Shown here in pieces: positions 43,566 to 51,965 of a DNA stretch of 64,000 nt; position 1 is the first letter of the stretch; the number at the start of each line of letters is the position of its first letter. The DNA is from Streptomyces sp. NBC_00513 (GTDB lineage: Bacteria > Actinomycetota > Actinomycetes > Streptomycetales > Streptomycetaceae): the NCBI RefSeq assembly GCF_041431415.1, contig NZ_CP107845.1, forward strand, positions 6,138,001 through 6,202,000. Direction: 5' to 3'. The translations under genes and the position numbers were made by a program. The notes beneath the pieces were generated by a model. It did not search any database, was not told the DNA's origin, and saw only the letters and a list, made by a program, of their open reading frames with translations.

Positions 43566-44504
43566 GTGACGCTCTCCCGTCGATCCCGTCGATCCCGTCG
43601 ATCCCGCCTGCCCGGGGTCCTCCTCGCCCTCGCCCTGCTCGCCTCCGCGGTCGGCTGCGGCAAGGACGGCAGCCCACCCGTCAAGGGGCCCCAGCCGGAG
43701 GACCTGCCCACTTACAAGGTCGCCACCGACTTCACCCTGCCCGAGTCCCCGACCTGGCAGCGGGCCAAGAAGCGCGGGCACCTCGTCGTCGGCGCCAAGG
43801 AGGACCAGCCGTACATGGGGGAGAAGGACCCCGCGAGTGGCCGCTACTCCGGCTTCGACATCGAGATCGCCAAGATGATGTCCGCCTCCCTCGGCTTCGA
43901 CCCCAAGACGATCGAGTTCAAGACGATCGCCTCCGCCAACCGCGAGACCGCCCTGCAGAACGGGCAGATCGACTACTACGTCGGCACCTACACGATCAAC
44001 GACAACCGCAAGAAGCAGGTCGGCTTCGCCGGCCCCTACTTCATGGCCGGCCAGTCCCTCCTCGTGCGCAAGGACGAGAAGGACATCAAGGGCCCCGGGG
44101 ACCTCGCCGGCAAGAAGGTCTGCTCCGCGGCGGGCTCCACCCCCTACCAGCGCCTCCAGAAGGAACACCCCGAGGCCGTGCTGGTCTCCTACGACACCTA
44201 CTCCGTCTGCGTGGACAACCTGCTCACCTACCAGGTCGACGCCGTCTCCACCGACGACTCGATCCTCCTCGGCTACGCCGCCAAGGTCCCCGACGAACTG
44301 AAGGTCGTCGGCGAGCCCTTCTCCAAGGAGCCCTACGGGATCGGTGTCCCGCGCGGCGACAACGCCCTGCGCTTCGCCCTCGACGACGCCCTGGCGGAGA
44401 ACGAGAAGAACGGCAACTGGAAGAAGGCGTACGAGGCCACGCTCGGCCTGTCCGGCGAGCCCGCCCCGACGCCACCACCCATCGACCGCTACCCGGCGAG
44501 CTGA
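43566..44504 (+). CDS. Glutamate-type ABC transporter substrate-binding lipoprotein
   Basis: This 312-residue lipoprotein has an Arg/Ser-rich start, a hydrophobic PGVLLALALLASAV and a lipobox VGC with Cys near residue 32. The mature protein is a type II amino-acid binding fold: HLVVGAKEDQPYMG, GRYSGFDIEIAKMMS, NGQIDYYVGTYTIND and LLTYQVDAVSTDDSILLGY. The Arg/Asp ligands for the amino-acid backbone are consistent with glutamate/aspartate. GTG start after GAGGGG. The signal-peptide codons contain a short tandem repeat. Confidence 0.92.
   Translation: MTLSRRSRRSRRSRLPGVLLALALLASAVGCGKDGSPPVKGPQPEDLPTYKVATDFTLPESPTWQRAKKRGHLVVGAKEDQPYMGEKDPASGRYSGFDIEIAKMMSASLGFDPKTIEFKTIASANRETALQNGQIDYYVGTYTINDNRKKQVGFAGPYFMAGQSLLVRKDEKDIKGPGDLAGKKVCSAAGSTPYQRLQKEHPEAVLVSYDTYSVCVDNLLTYQVDAVSTDDSILLGYAAKVPDELKVVGEPFSKEPYGIGVPRGDNALRFALDDALAENEKNGNWKKAYEATLGLSGEPAPTPPPIDRYPAS
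43578..43608. repeat. 9-bp tandem repeat in a signal-peptide coding region
   Basis: CGTCGATCC is repeated three times and then partially, encoding the repeated Arg-Arg-Ser of the lipoprotein's N-region. Being a multiple of three, copy changes would alter only the charge of the signal peptide. Confidence 0.75.
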
Positions 44505-44523
44505 GAGGAGCGGAGTCACCTCC

Positions 44524-45168
44524 ATGGACGTACTCACCGAGAACTTCGCGATCTACGGCAAGGGATTCCTCGGGACCCTGCAACTCACCTTCTACGCCTC
44601 CCTCCTCGCCCTGGTCCTGGGCTTCGTGATGTGCTCCTTCCGGGTCGCGCCCGTCGGATCCCTCCGGGTCTTCGGCACGGTCTGGGTCACCGTGCTGCGC
44701 AACACCCCGCTCACCCTGCTGTTCTTCGCGGTGCTGCTGGGCCTGCCGCGCTTCGGCATCGTGCTGCCCTTCCAGCTCTTCGCGATCCTCGCGCTCGGCT
44801 GCTACACCTCCGCGTTCATCTGCGAGGTGCTGCGCTCCGGCATCAACACCGTGCCCAAGGGGCAGGGCGAGGCGGCCCGGAGCCTGGGGATGTCCTTCGA
44901 CCAGACCCTCGGCACGGTGGTGCTGCCCCAGGCCTTCCGCTCCGTGATCCCGCCCATCGGTTCCACGCTGATCGCCCTCGCCAAGAACTCGGCCATCGCG
45001 GGCGCCTTCAGCGTCAACGAGCTGCTGGGCACCTACAAGACCCTCAACGAGCTGGGCTACAGCATCATCTGGACCTTCGTCTGGATCGCCGTGGGCTACC
45101 TGATCATCACCCTGTCCATCAGCGTTCTCTTCCACGTGCTCGAAAAGCGGTTCGGAGTCGCCCGATGA
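44524..45168 (+). CDS. Amino-acid ABC transporter permease (GluC type)
   Basis: This 214-residue permease has five membrane segments and the polar-amino-acid coupling loop EVLRSGINTVPKGQGEAARSLGMS. Typical length. The ATG at 44524 follows GAGAGGAG. It heterodimerises with the next permease, whose ATG overlaps its stop. Confidence 0.94.
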   Translation: MDVLTENFAIYGKGFLGTLQLTFYASLLALVLGFVMCSFRVAPVGSLRVFGTVWVTVLRNTPLTLLFFAVLLGLPRFGIVLPFQLFAILALGCYTSAFICEVLRSGINTVPKGQGEAARSLGMSFDQTLGTVVLPQAFRSVIPPIGSTLIALAKNSAIAGAFSVNELLGTYKTLNELGYSIIWTFVWIAVGYLIITLSISVLFHVLEKRFGVAR

Positions 45169-46049
45169 CCGCGCACACGCTCCACGGGGACCTGGAGTCC
45201 AACGCCCTCTACGACATCCCCGGTCCTCGGGCCCGGCGCCGGCACTTCCTCTACGGGGTCGTCTCCACGGCGCTGATCCTGTTGGTGCTCGGCTGGATCC
45301 TCTACCTGCTCTTCGACACCGACCAGTTCACCGCCGCCAAGTGGACCCCCTTCGAGTACAAGGGCATCCAGGAACTGCTGCTCAGAGGGCTCGGAAACAC
45401 CCTCAAGGCCTTCGCGTACGCCTCCGTGCTCTCGCTCGCGCTGGGCGCGGTGCTGGCCACCGGACGGATGTCGATCCACCGTCCGGTGCGCTGGCTCGCC
45501 ACGCTGTGCGTGGAGTTCTTCCGGGCGATGCCCGTCCTGGTGATGATCTTCTTCATCTTCGTCGCGCTGAAGGTCCAGCCGCTGCCGGCGCTGGTGGCGG
45601 GGCTGACCCTCTACAACGGCTCGGTGTTGGCGGAGGTCTTCCGCACGGGGATCAACTCGGTCGAGAAGGGACAGCGCGAGGCCGCGTACGCCCTGGGCAT
45701 GCGCAAGACCCAGGTGATGACCTTCGTCCTGGCCCCGCAGGCGGTCCGGGCGATGCTGCCCACGATCATCAGCCAGCTCGTGGTGGCCCTGAAGGACACC
45801 TCGCTGGGCTACCTGATCACCTACGAGGAGTTCCTGCACGCGGGCAAGCTGATCGCCTCGAACCTGGACTACGACCTGCCGTTCATCCCGGTCGTCATGA
45901 TCATCTCTCCCATCTACATCGGCATGTGCATGCTGCTGTCCTGGTTCGCCACCTGGGTGGCGCGACGGCAGCGGCGCAATCCGAAGACCGAGGCGGTCAC
46001 CGTCGCCCCGGCCGAACCGGGAACGGCGCTGCCGGGCGGACGCACGTAG
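45165..46049 (+). CDS. Amino-acid ABC transporter permease (GluD type)
   Basis: This 294-residue permease is the second membrane subunit. It has an N-terminal cytoplasmic extension of about 30 residues, a first membrane segment STALILLVLGWILYLLF, a soluble loop, and then the permease core with the EAA loop EVFRTGINSVEKGQREAAYALGM. The extra segment and C-terminal Pro/Ala tail are usual for GluD. It is the last gene of the operon. Only 45 bp separate it from a convergent secreted hydrolase; I see no strong hairpin in that gap. Confidence 0.94.
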   Translation: MTAHTLHGDLESNALYDIPGPRARRRHFLYGVVSTALILLVLGWILYLLFDTDQFTAAKWTPFEYKGIQELLLRGLGNTLKAFAYASVLSLALGAVLATGRMSIHRPVRWLATLCVEFFRAMPVLVMIFFIFVALKVQPLPALVAGLTLYNGSVLAEVFRTGINSVEKGQREAAYALGMRKTQVMTFVLAPQAVRAMLPTIISQLVVALKDTSLGYLITYEEFLHAGKLIASNLDYDLPFIPVVMIISPIYIGMCMLLSWFATWVARRQRRNPKTEAVTVAPAEPGTALPGGRT

Positions 46050-46094
46050 TCCGCCCGCGGCCCGAAGAGCCAACCCGCCCGGCGACAGCCGCGG

Positions 46095-47693
46095 TCACTG
46101 CTCGCGCAGCGGCACCGAGACGTACGAGGGATCGGTGCGCGGCGAGGAGAAGGTCAGCTGCGCGCCGGTGGGGTTGTGCTCGATGTAGAGCGGGTCGACG
46201 GTGTCCACGACCAGGGCGAGCCGATGGCCGGCCGGGACGTCGTAGGCGGTGGAGAAGAGGTCGAGGTCCACCCCGAAGGCCTGGTTGGGGGTCTTCCCGT
46301 GGAAGGTGTACGGGGCGTTGCTGACCAGCTTGCCGAGGCCGAGCGGGCCGACGTCGTAGAGGTAGGCGACGAAGGTGCCGTCCGCCTTGGTGGGCGTGAC
46401 GGTGGTGTGCACCTTGACCGTGCCGCGGACCCTGCGGACCGCGTCGTGGCGGTCCGACTGCCAGACGGCCGCGAAGGCGCGGGGGAGGAGCGGGATGGAG
46501 GCGACCGGGGGCGCCTTGACGAACTGGTCGAGGATGCTGGAGAGGAAGAGGGTGCCGCCGTTGGCGCCGGAGTCGACGTTGGCGAACACGTGCTCGCTGT
46601 CGGAGAGCGGCAGCCGCTGCGTTCCGCCCGAGCCGACCGACTTCCAGTCGGGGTAGCCCTCGTAGCCTTCGGTGCTGCGGGACTTGATCTGTACCGGGGC
46701 CTCGGAGTCCACGCCGTTGCGCTCGCCCTTGAGGTAGCGGTCGAACCAGCGGTGGGCGTTGGTCCAGGTGTCGTTGGGGAGCCCGAACAGGCCGGTGGCC
46801 TCGGCGGTGGCGTGGTCGCCGGGACGGAACTCCAGGCGCTTGGGGCCGGTCAGCTTCTCGAAGAAGTCCGCGTACTGGTTGGGCGGGAAGATGGTGTCCC
46901 CCCAGGCGTTGCCCAGCATGATCGCGGCGCCGTTGGTGTTGATGCGGTCCACCTCGTAGGCGGCGGAGCGCTTCTTGCCCCAGTCGATCATCTGCTGTTC
47001 GCGATCCAGCCGGGAGTCGAGGAAGTCGTCCAGGATCTGCTGGAGTTCGGGGCCGGGGCGGCCGGTGATCCGCCCGGCGACGCCGAGCATCCCGGCCGCC
47101 TGGCGGTGCTGGGTGCGGCCGGAGTAGATCGACTCGACGATGTCGGCCCAGCCGCTGAGCGCGACCACGGCCTTGATCCGGGGGTCGCGGGCCGAGGCGA
47201 GCAGGCTGATGCCCGCGCCGTAGGAGACCCCGCCGAGACCGACGCGTGCGGCGTCGGCCGGGGTGTTGGCGAGGGCCCAGTCGATGACGGCGGAGACGTC
47301 GGCGGTGTCCGCGGGACCGGCCGTCTCGATCTGCCCGCCGGAGAGCCAGAAGCCGCGGGAGGTGTAACTGACCACGACGTAACCGGAGTCGGCGAGCTTC
47401 TTGGCCTGCGCGACGTACTCGATCTGCGGCAGGCCCCAGCTGGTGGGCAGCACGATCAGCGGGTACTTCGCGCCGGCCCCGGCGCCCGCGGGAGTGAAGA
47501 CGTTGCCCTTGAGGGTGATGCCGCCGGAGCCGGGGATGTCGTGGAAGCGCAGTTCCGACGAGGCGTCGGAGGTGGCGGTGGGCCCGGTGACGGGCGCCGC
47601 CTGGGCCTGGTGGGGGGCCAGGCCCAGGGCGGTCGCCGCGAGCACGGCCGCCACGGTCGCTGCGGCCGCCGCGGTGCTGGTGGTGCGGACCAT
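46095..47693 (-). CDS. Secreted CocE/X-prolyl dipeptidyl-peptidase-type alpha/beta hydrolase
   Basis: This 532-residue protein begins with a Sec-type signal (basic start, Ala-rich hydrophobic stretch to about residue 25, then QAQAAP). The catalytic domain has the nucleophile elbow GGVSYGAG near residue 158, the acid in GNAWGDTIFPP near 270, and His in PGDHATAEA near 300. A C-terminal jellyroll of the X-Pro/CocE type follows from about 350. It would cleave an ester or dipeptide outside the cell; specificity cannot be assigned. Confidence 0.88.
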   Translation of the reverse strand: MVRTTSTAAAAATVAAVLAATALGLAPHQAQAAPVTGPTATSDASSELRFHDIPGSGGITLKGNVFTPAGAGAGAKYPLIVLPTSWGLPQIEYVAQAKKLADSGYVVVSYTSRGFWLSGGQIETAGPADTADVSAVIDWALANTPADAARVGLGGVSYGAGISLLASARDPRIKAVVALSGWADIVESIYSGRTQHRQAAGMLGVAGRITGRPGPELQQILDDFLDSRLDREQQMIDWGKKRSAAYEVDRINTNGAAIMLGNAWGDTIFPPNQYADFFEKLTGPKRLEFRPGDHATAEATGLFGLPNDTWTNAHRWFDRYLKGERNGVDSEAPVQIKSRSTEGYEGYPDWKSVGSGGTQRLPLSDSEHVFANVDSGANGGTLFLSSILDQFVKAPPVASIPLLPRAFAAVWQSDRHDAVRRVRGTVKVHTTVTPTKADGTFVAYLYDVGPLGLGKLVSNAPYTFHGKTPNQAFGVDLDLFSTAYDVPAGHRLALVVDTVDPLYIEHNPTGAQLTFSSPRTDPSYVSVPLREQ

Positions 47694-47837
47694 CTGTCGC
47701 TCCTCGCGTACGCCGGTGTCAAAGTGACCCGACGGTAACGGGAGGGGCTTACCGTAGGTAACCCGTGGGTAAGTTACGTACGAGTAACGATTGGCTGAAG
47801 TTCAACGCACCGGCCCGCGGCGGAGGGTGTCGCGTGG

Positions 47838-49082
47838 TCAGCCGCCCTGCGGCGCGCCGTTCAGCGCGCTCTTGGCCTTCCACTCGTCCCAGGACAGGTT
47901 CCACTCGCCGTACCCGTTGCCGATGTCCGCACGCCCCTTGGAACCGCTGCCGACGACCTCGAAGGGATCCCCGACCTGCGCCTGCTCGTAGAACGCCGCC
48001 GCGTTGGCGTCGCTCATGCCCACGCAGCCGGAACTGGCGTTGGCCCTGCCGAAGTTGGCGCTGTTCCACGGGGCGGCGTGCGCGTACATGCCCGACCAGG
48101 TCAACCGCATCGAGTAGTCGACCATCTTGTCGTAGGAGTCGCCCAGGCCCACCGTCTGGGAATCCATCCGGATGGTGCCCTCCTTCGCCATCACCACCAT
48201 GGTCCCGGACCAGGAGGCCTTCTGGCCGCCCGGGGTGCCGGCCGAGATCGGAATGGTCTTCACGACCTGGCCGCCCTCGGTGACCGCCAGCTTCCGGGTG
48301 TCGAGATCCACCTTGATCCGACGGTCCTTTCCGATCTTGAACTCGGTGGAGTAGTCCTTGGCGAACAGTCCGCCGCCCGCTCCGGAGTCGACGCCGTTCA
48401 GGTTCATCTCGACCTTCACGTCGGTGCCGGACTTCCAGAACTCCTTCGGGCGCCAGTCCACCCGGTCATTGCCGGAATAGTCCTTGAACCAACCCCAGGA
48501 ACCCTCGGTGTTGTTCGACGTGGTGACCTTCAGGTGCTTCTCCACCTCGGCCTTGTTCTTCACCGGGTTGTCGAACACGATCGAGACGGGCTGCGCCACA
48601 CCCACGACCGGGGTGACCCTGCCCGGATTGATCGTGACCTTGTTCACCTTGTCGGCCGCGGACGTCTTGAAACGGGCTTCCGCGCTCTGGCTCTCCGCGT
48701 TCTGCGCCTCGACCCGGTACTCGGACCCCGGCGACGCGTTGCGCTCCGACGTCCAGGTCCGGCCGTCGGCGGCTATCCGGCCGGCCAGTTCACCGCCCTT
48801 GCCGTCCGTCACCTTCACCCGGGCGAGCCTGCCGTCCGCGACGGTCACCGTGACCGGTTGACCTGCCTTCACCTCGCCGCCCGTCAGGTTGACCGAGATC
48901 GCCATGGCGGCCTTCTCGCCCTTCCCCGGCTTGCCGTCATCGGCCCCGGCGGAACCGGAACCGCCCCCGCAGGCGGTCAGTGCGAGGGCCGCCAGCGCGG
49001 CGGCGCCGGCCAGAGCGGCGGTTCGACCGCGCGCCCGCGTGAGGTGACGGCGCGACAGGTCGATACGGCGTGTGCGGCTCAA
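47838..49082 (-). CDS. L,D-transpeptidase lipoprotein with Ig-like domains
   Basis: This 414-residue lipoprotein has a Tat/Sec-like basic start, hydrophobic LAGAAALAALAL and lipobox LTAC with Cys near residue 37. Two Ig-like segments (about 60-260) are followed by a YkuD domain with the catalytic HAAPWNSANFGRANASSGCVGM region (His and Cys near 345-360). It makes 3-3 cross-links in peptidoglycan on the outer face of the membrane. The TTG at 49082 is chosen because GGAGGGG lies six bases upstream; an ATG far upstream has no ribosome-binding site. Confidence 0.92.
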   Translation of the reverse strand: MSRTRRIDLSRRHLTRARGRTAALAGAAALAALALTACGGGSGSAGADDGKPGKGEKAAMAISVNLTGGEVKAGQPVTVTVADGRLARVKVTDGKGGELAGRIAADGRTWTSERNASPGSEYRVEAQNAESQSAEARFKTSAADKVNKVTINPGRVTPVVGVAQPVSIVFDNPVKNKAEVEKHLKVTTSNNTEGSWGWFKDYSGNDRVDWRPKEFWKSGTDVKVEMNLNGVDSGAGGGLFAKDYSTEFKIGKDRRIKVDLDTRKLAVTEGGQVVKTIPISAGTPGGQKASWSGTMVVMAKEGTIRMDSQTVGLGDSYDKMVDYSMRLTWSGMYAHAAPWNSANFGRANASSGCVGMSDANAAAFYEQAQVGDPFEVVGSGSKGRADIGNGYGEWNLSWDEWKAKSALNGAPQGG

Positions 49083-49560
49083 CGGAAACCCCTCCGAAGT
49101 AATGATCGTCCGTAAAGGGAGAGTGCGTGCGGGGGTCCCGGGTTGCGGATTTCGCGAGAAAGATCGGCCACGGGCATGTGACATGGACCGCAGTGAATCC
49201 GGCAACCGAATGCCGGTTCCCGATCGGGAACCGAGCGGCGGAATGGGCGGACGTCCTTCCGGGCCCGGGTGAAAGGACTTTCGGCCCTCACCTCACGCAC
49301 CCCCCGGCTCCGGCGGACGAAGAATGCGCCGACAACGCGGCGGCCCGATTCCCGCCGGGTCCGCGGCCCCCTCGCCCCCTCGCCCCACCCACCGGATCCG
49401 ATGGGTACGACGCCCGCGGGGTACCCTCCCCCCTCGACCTCGGCGAACACACGTTCACCGCCGGTCGGATCGCCGAAGCACCAGGCAAGCGGGAGAGACC
49501 CTTGAACGGACACGACAGCACCGCGCGCGACCGGGCCCTCGCGGCCCCCCGTGCCCACCG
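49083..49560. other. Long gap between L,D-transpeptidase and murJ
   Basis: About 480 bp between divergent envelope genes. It holds the perfect 18-bp palindrome GGTTCCCGATCGGGAACC (49215-49232), preceded directly by CCGGCA/TGCCGG (49199-49216). It also has a 20-codon leader frame from a TTG at 49502 ending over the murJ start. No other gene is recognised. Confidence 0.55.
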
Positions 49561-49564
49561 GTGA
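49502..49564 (+). CDS. Possible 20-residue leader peptide coupled to murJ
   Basis: A short frame starts at a TTG with GGGAGAG upstream (residues MNGHDSTARDRALAAPRAHR) and ends in a TGA that overlaps the murJ GTG. It might couple murJ translation to its own, or be the remnant of a longer MurJ N-terminus lost by frameshift, since actinobacterial MurJ often has a long N-terminal tail. Confidence 0.3.
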   Translation: MNGHDSTARDRALAAPRAHR

Positions 49565-51234
49565 GCGCCCCCACCGAGACGAGACCGGCGCCGGGCGGCG
49601 CTCCGGCGGCGCCCGCCAAGAGCTCCGTGCTGCGCAGCGGTGCGCTGATGGCCGCCGGTTCGATCGTCTCGCGCGCCACCGGCTTCGTCCGTTCCGCCGT
49701 GGTCGTCGCCGCGCTCGGAACCCACTTCCTCGGTGACGGCTACGCCGTCGCCAACACCATCCCCAACATCGTGTACATCCTGCTGATCGGCGGCGCGCTC
49801 AACGCCGTCTTCGTCCCCGAACTGATCAAGGCGGCCAAACGCCACGAGGACGGCGGCGTCGCCTACACGGACCGACTGCTGACCGTCTGCGTCCTCGCGC
49901 TCCTCGCGCTCACCGCCGCCGCGGTCCTCGCCACGCCGTGGATCGTCCGGGCCTACGCGCCCGCCGGCTACAGCGCGGCCCAACTGGACACCACCGTGGC
50001 CCTGGCCCGGTTCTGCCTCCCGCAGATCCTCTTCTACGGGCTGTTCACCCTGCTCGGGCAGGTGCTGAACGCCCGGGGCCGGTTCGGGGCGATGATGTGG
50101 ACCCCGATCCTCAACAACCTCGTCCTCATCGCCGTCTTCGGTTTCCACCTGTACGTGTCCGTCGGCGGGGACGAGGTGCTGAGCGCGTCCGAGACCCGAC
50201 TGCTCGGCATCGGCACCACCGCCGGCATCGTCGTCCAGGCCCTCGCCCTGATCCCGTCGCTGCGCGGGGCCGGCTTCCGCTGGCGCCCCCGCTTCGACTG
50301 GCGCGGCAGCGGCCTCACCCGCCCGCTGCGCAACGCGGGCTGGCTCGTCGCCCTGGTCCTCACCAACCAGTTCGCCTACTGGGTCGTCACCCTGCTCTCC
50401 ACCACCGCCGGTCAACTGGCCGACGACTCCGGGGTCGCGGGCGGCGCCGGCTACGTCGCCTACAGCAACGCCTACCAGCTGTGGGTGGTGCCGCAGGGCA
50501 TCGTCACCGTCTCGCTGGTCACCGCCCTGATGCCCCGGATGAGCGCCTCGGCCTCCGACGGGGACCACGCCGCCGTCCGCCGCGACGTCTCGTACGCACT
50601 GCGCTCCAGCGCCGCCCTCGTCGTGCCCGCCGCCGCGATCTTCGCCGCCCTCGCCCCCTGGGTGACGGCGAGCGTCCTCCAGTACGGGCAGGTGGGGCCC
50701 GCCGACAGCGAGGTCATCGCCGGCATCCTCATGGCCTTCGCGCCCGGCCTGGTCGCCTTCTCGGCCCAGTACGTGCTCGCCCGCGGCTTCTACGCGCTCT
50801 CCGACACCCGGACCCCGTTCTTCCTGAACCTGGTCATCGTCGTGCTCACCGCGTCGCTGGCCTACACCGCCCACGCCCTGCTCCCGCCGCGTTGGGTCGT
50901 CACCGGCATCGCCGGCGCCACCTCCCTCGCCTACCTGGCGGGCGCCGCGGTCACCGCGTACGCCCTCGCCCGCCGGCTGGGCCCGCGCGCGGAGACCCCC
51001 GCCGGGGCCCGGACCACGGCGCTGCGCACCCACCTGCGGCTGCTTCTGGCCTGCGTGCCGGCGGCGGCCGCCGGATACGGGGCGGCCCTGGCGTGTGACG
51101 GGTTCGGCAGATTCGCCGCCGTCGGAGCGGGAACCGCGGCGCTCGCCCTGGTCGTCATCCTTCTCGCAGGGCCGCTGCGCCTGACGGAGATCACCGACCT
51201 GCTTGAATCCCTCCGCCGGAGAACGGGCCGGTAG
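49561..51234 (+). CDS. murJ: Lipid II flippase MurJ (MviN)
   Basis: This 557-residue protein has about 14 membrane segments and translocates lipid II for peptidoglycan synthesis. Family marks are GSIVSRATGFVRSAVVVAALG in the first helix, DGYAVANTIPNIVYILLIGGALNAVFVPELI, and the LPQILFYGLFTLLGQVLNARGRF stretch; the conserved Arg residues of the central cavity are present. It lacks the long cytoplasmic pseudokinase region seen in some actinobacterial homologues. GTG start. The start overlaps a small upstream frame. Confidence 0.93.
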   Translation: MSAPTETRPAPGGAPAAPAKSSVLRSGALMAAGSIVSRATGFVRSAVVVAALGTHFLGDGYAVANTIPNIVYILLIGGALNAVFVPELIKAAKRHEDGGVAYTDRLLTVCVLALLALTAAAVLATPWIVRAYAPAGYSAAQLDTTVALARFCLPQILFYGLFTLLGQVLNARGRFGAMMWTPILNNLVLIAVFGFHLYVSVGGDEVLSASETRLLGIGTTAGIVVQALALIPSLRGAGFRWRPRFDWRGSGLTRPLRNAGWLVALVLTNQFAYWVVTLLSTTAGQLADDSGVAGGAGYVAYSNAYQLWVVPQGIVTVSLVTALMPRMSASASDGDHAAVRRDVSYALRSSAALVVPAAAIFAALAPWVTASVLQYGQVGPADSEVIAGILMAFAPGLVAFSAQYVLARGFYALSDTRTPFFLNLVIVVLTASLAYTAHALLPPRWVVTGIAGATSLAYLAGAAVTAYALARRLGPRAETPAGARTTALRTHLRLLLACVPAAAAGYGAALACDGFGRFAAVGAGTAALALVVILLAGPLRLTEITDLLESLRRRTGR

Positions 51235-51273
51235 GGGGAGGAAGGCACCCGAACCGCACTGGATACTGATCGG

Positions 51274-51957
51274 ATGCCACGCGTACTGCTGATCGAGGAC
51301 GACCCTTCCATCCGGGAAGGGGTCGCCCTCGGCCTTCGCCGCAGAGGCCACGAGGTGAGCACCGCCGAGACCGGGGAGGACGGCCTGGCCCTGATGGCCG
51401 GCTTCCGACCCGAGCTGGTGCTCCTCGACCTCATGCTGCCGGGCATCAACGGAGTCCAGGTCTGCCGTCGCATCCGTGAGACCAGCCAGGTCCCCGTCAT
51501 CATGCTCACCGCGCGCGGCGACGACTTCGACATCGTCGTCGGCCTGGAGGCGGGCGCCGACGACTACGTCGTCAAGCCCGTCCGCACCGAGATCATCGAG
51601 GCCCGGGTCCGGGCCGTGTTGCGGCGCCTGGTCGCCCCGACCGACGGCCGCGCCGGGATCGAGCTGCACGGTGAGCTCGCCGTCGACCGCGCAGGTCTGA
51701 CCGTCGCGAAGAACGGCACGCACGTCCCGCTGGCCCCCAGCGAACTCAAACTGCTGCTGCACCTGTCGGCCGCCCCCGCGCAGGTCTTCTCCCGCCGGCA
51801 ACTGCTGGAGTACGTGTGGGAGCACAGCTACCACGGTGACGCCCGCCTCGTCGACGCCTGCGTCCGGCGCCTGCGCCACAAGATCGAGGACCCGGACGCC
51901 GCCCCCCGCTACATACAGACCGTGCGGGGCTTCGGCTACCGCTTCGGTCCCCTCTAG
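51274..51957 (+). CDS. OmpR-family response regulator
   Basis: This 227-residue regulator has a receiver domain (EDDPSIREG; phosphoacceptor Asp in LVLLDLMLPG near residue 53; Thr in IMLTARGD; Lys in DYVVKPVR near 104) and a winged-helix domain (LAPSELKLLLHLSAAPAQVFSRRQLLEYVW, then VDACVRRLRHKIE). It is followed after 8 bp by its sensor kinase and then a lipoprotein. The ATG at 51274 has no clear ribosome-binding site and is 6 bases after GATACT, so it may be leaderless. Regulon unknown; an envelope role is suggested by the neighbours. Confidence 0.93.
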   Translation: MPRVLLIEDDPSIREGVALGLRRRGHEVSTAETGEDGLALMAGFRPELVLLDLMLPGINGVQVCRRIRETSQVPVIMLTARGDDFDIVVGLEAGADDYVVKPVRTEIIEARVRAVLRRLVAPTDGRAGIELHGELAVDRAGLTVAKNGTHVPLAPSELKLLLHLSAAPAQVFSRRQLLEYVWEHSYHGDARLVDACVRRLRHKIEDPDAAPRYIQTVRGFGYRFGPL

Positions 51958-51965
51958 GGCGCCCG

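Noticed and set aside
48484..48861. Plus-strand frame inside the L,D-transpeptidase gene
   Set aside because: Antisense shadow of a well-supported gene; no ribosome-binding site.
49288..51879. Open frame of about 860 codons on the minus strand
   Set aside because: It runs antisense through murJ and a response regulator; its Asp/Gly/Gln-rich composition and lack of motifs mark it as a shadow frame.
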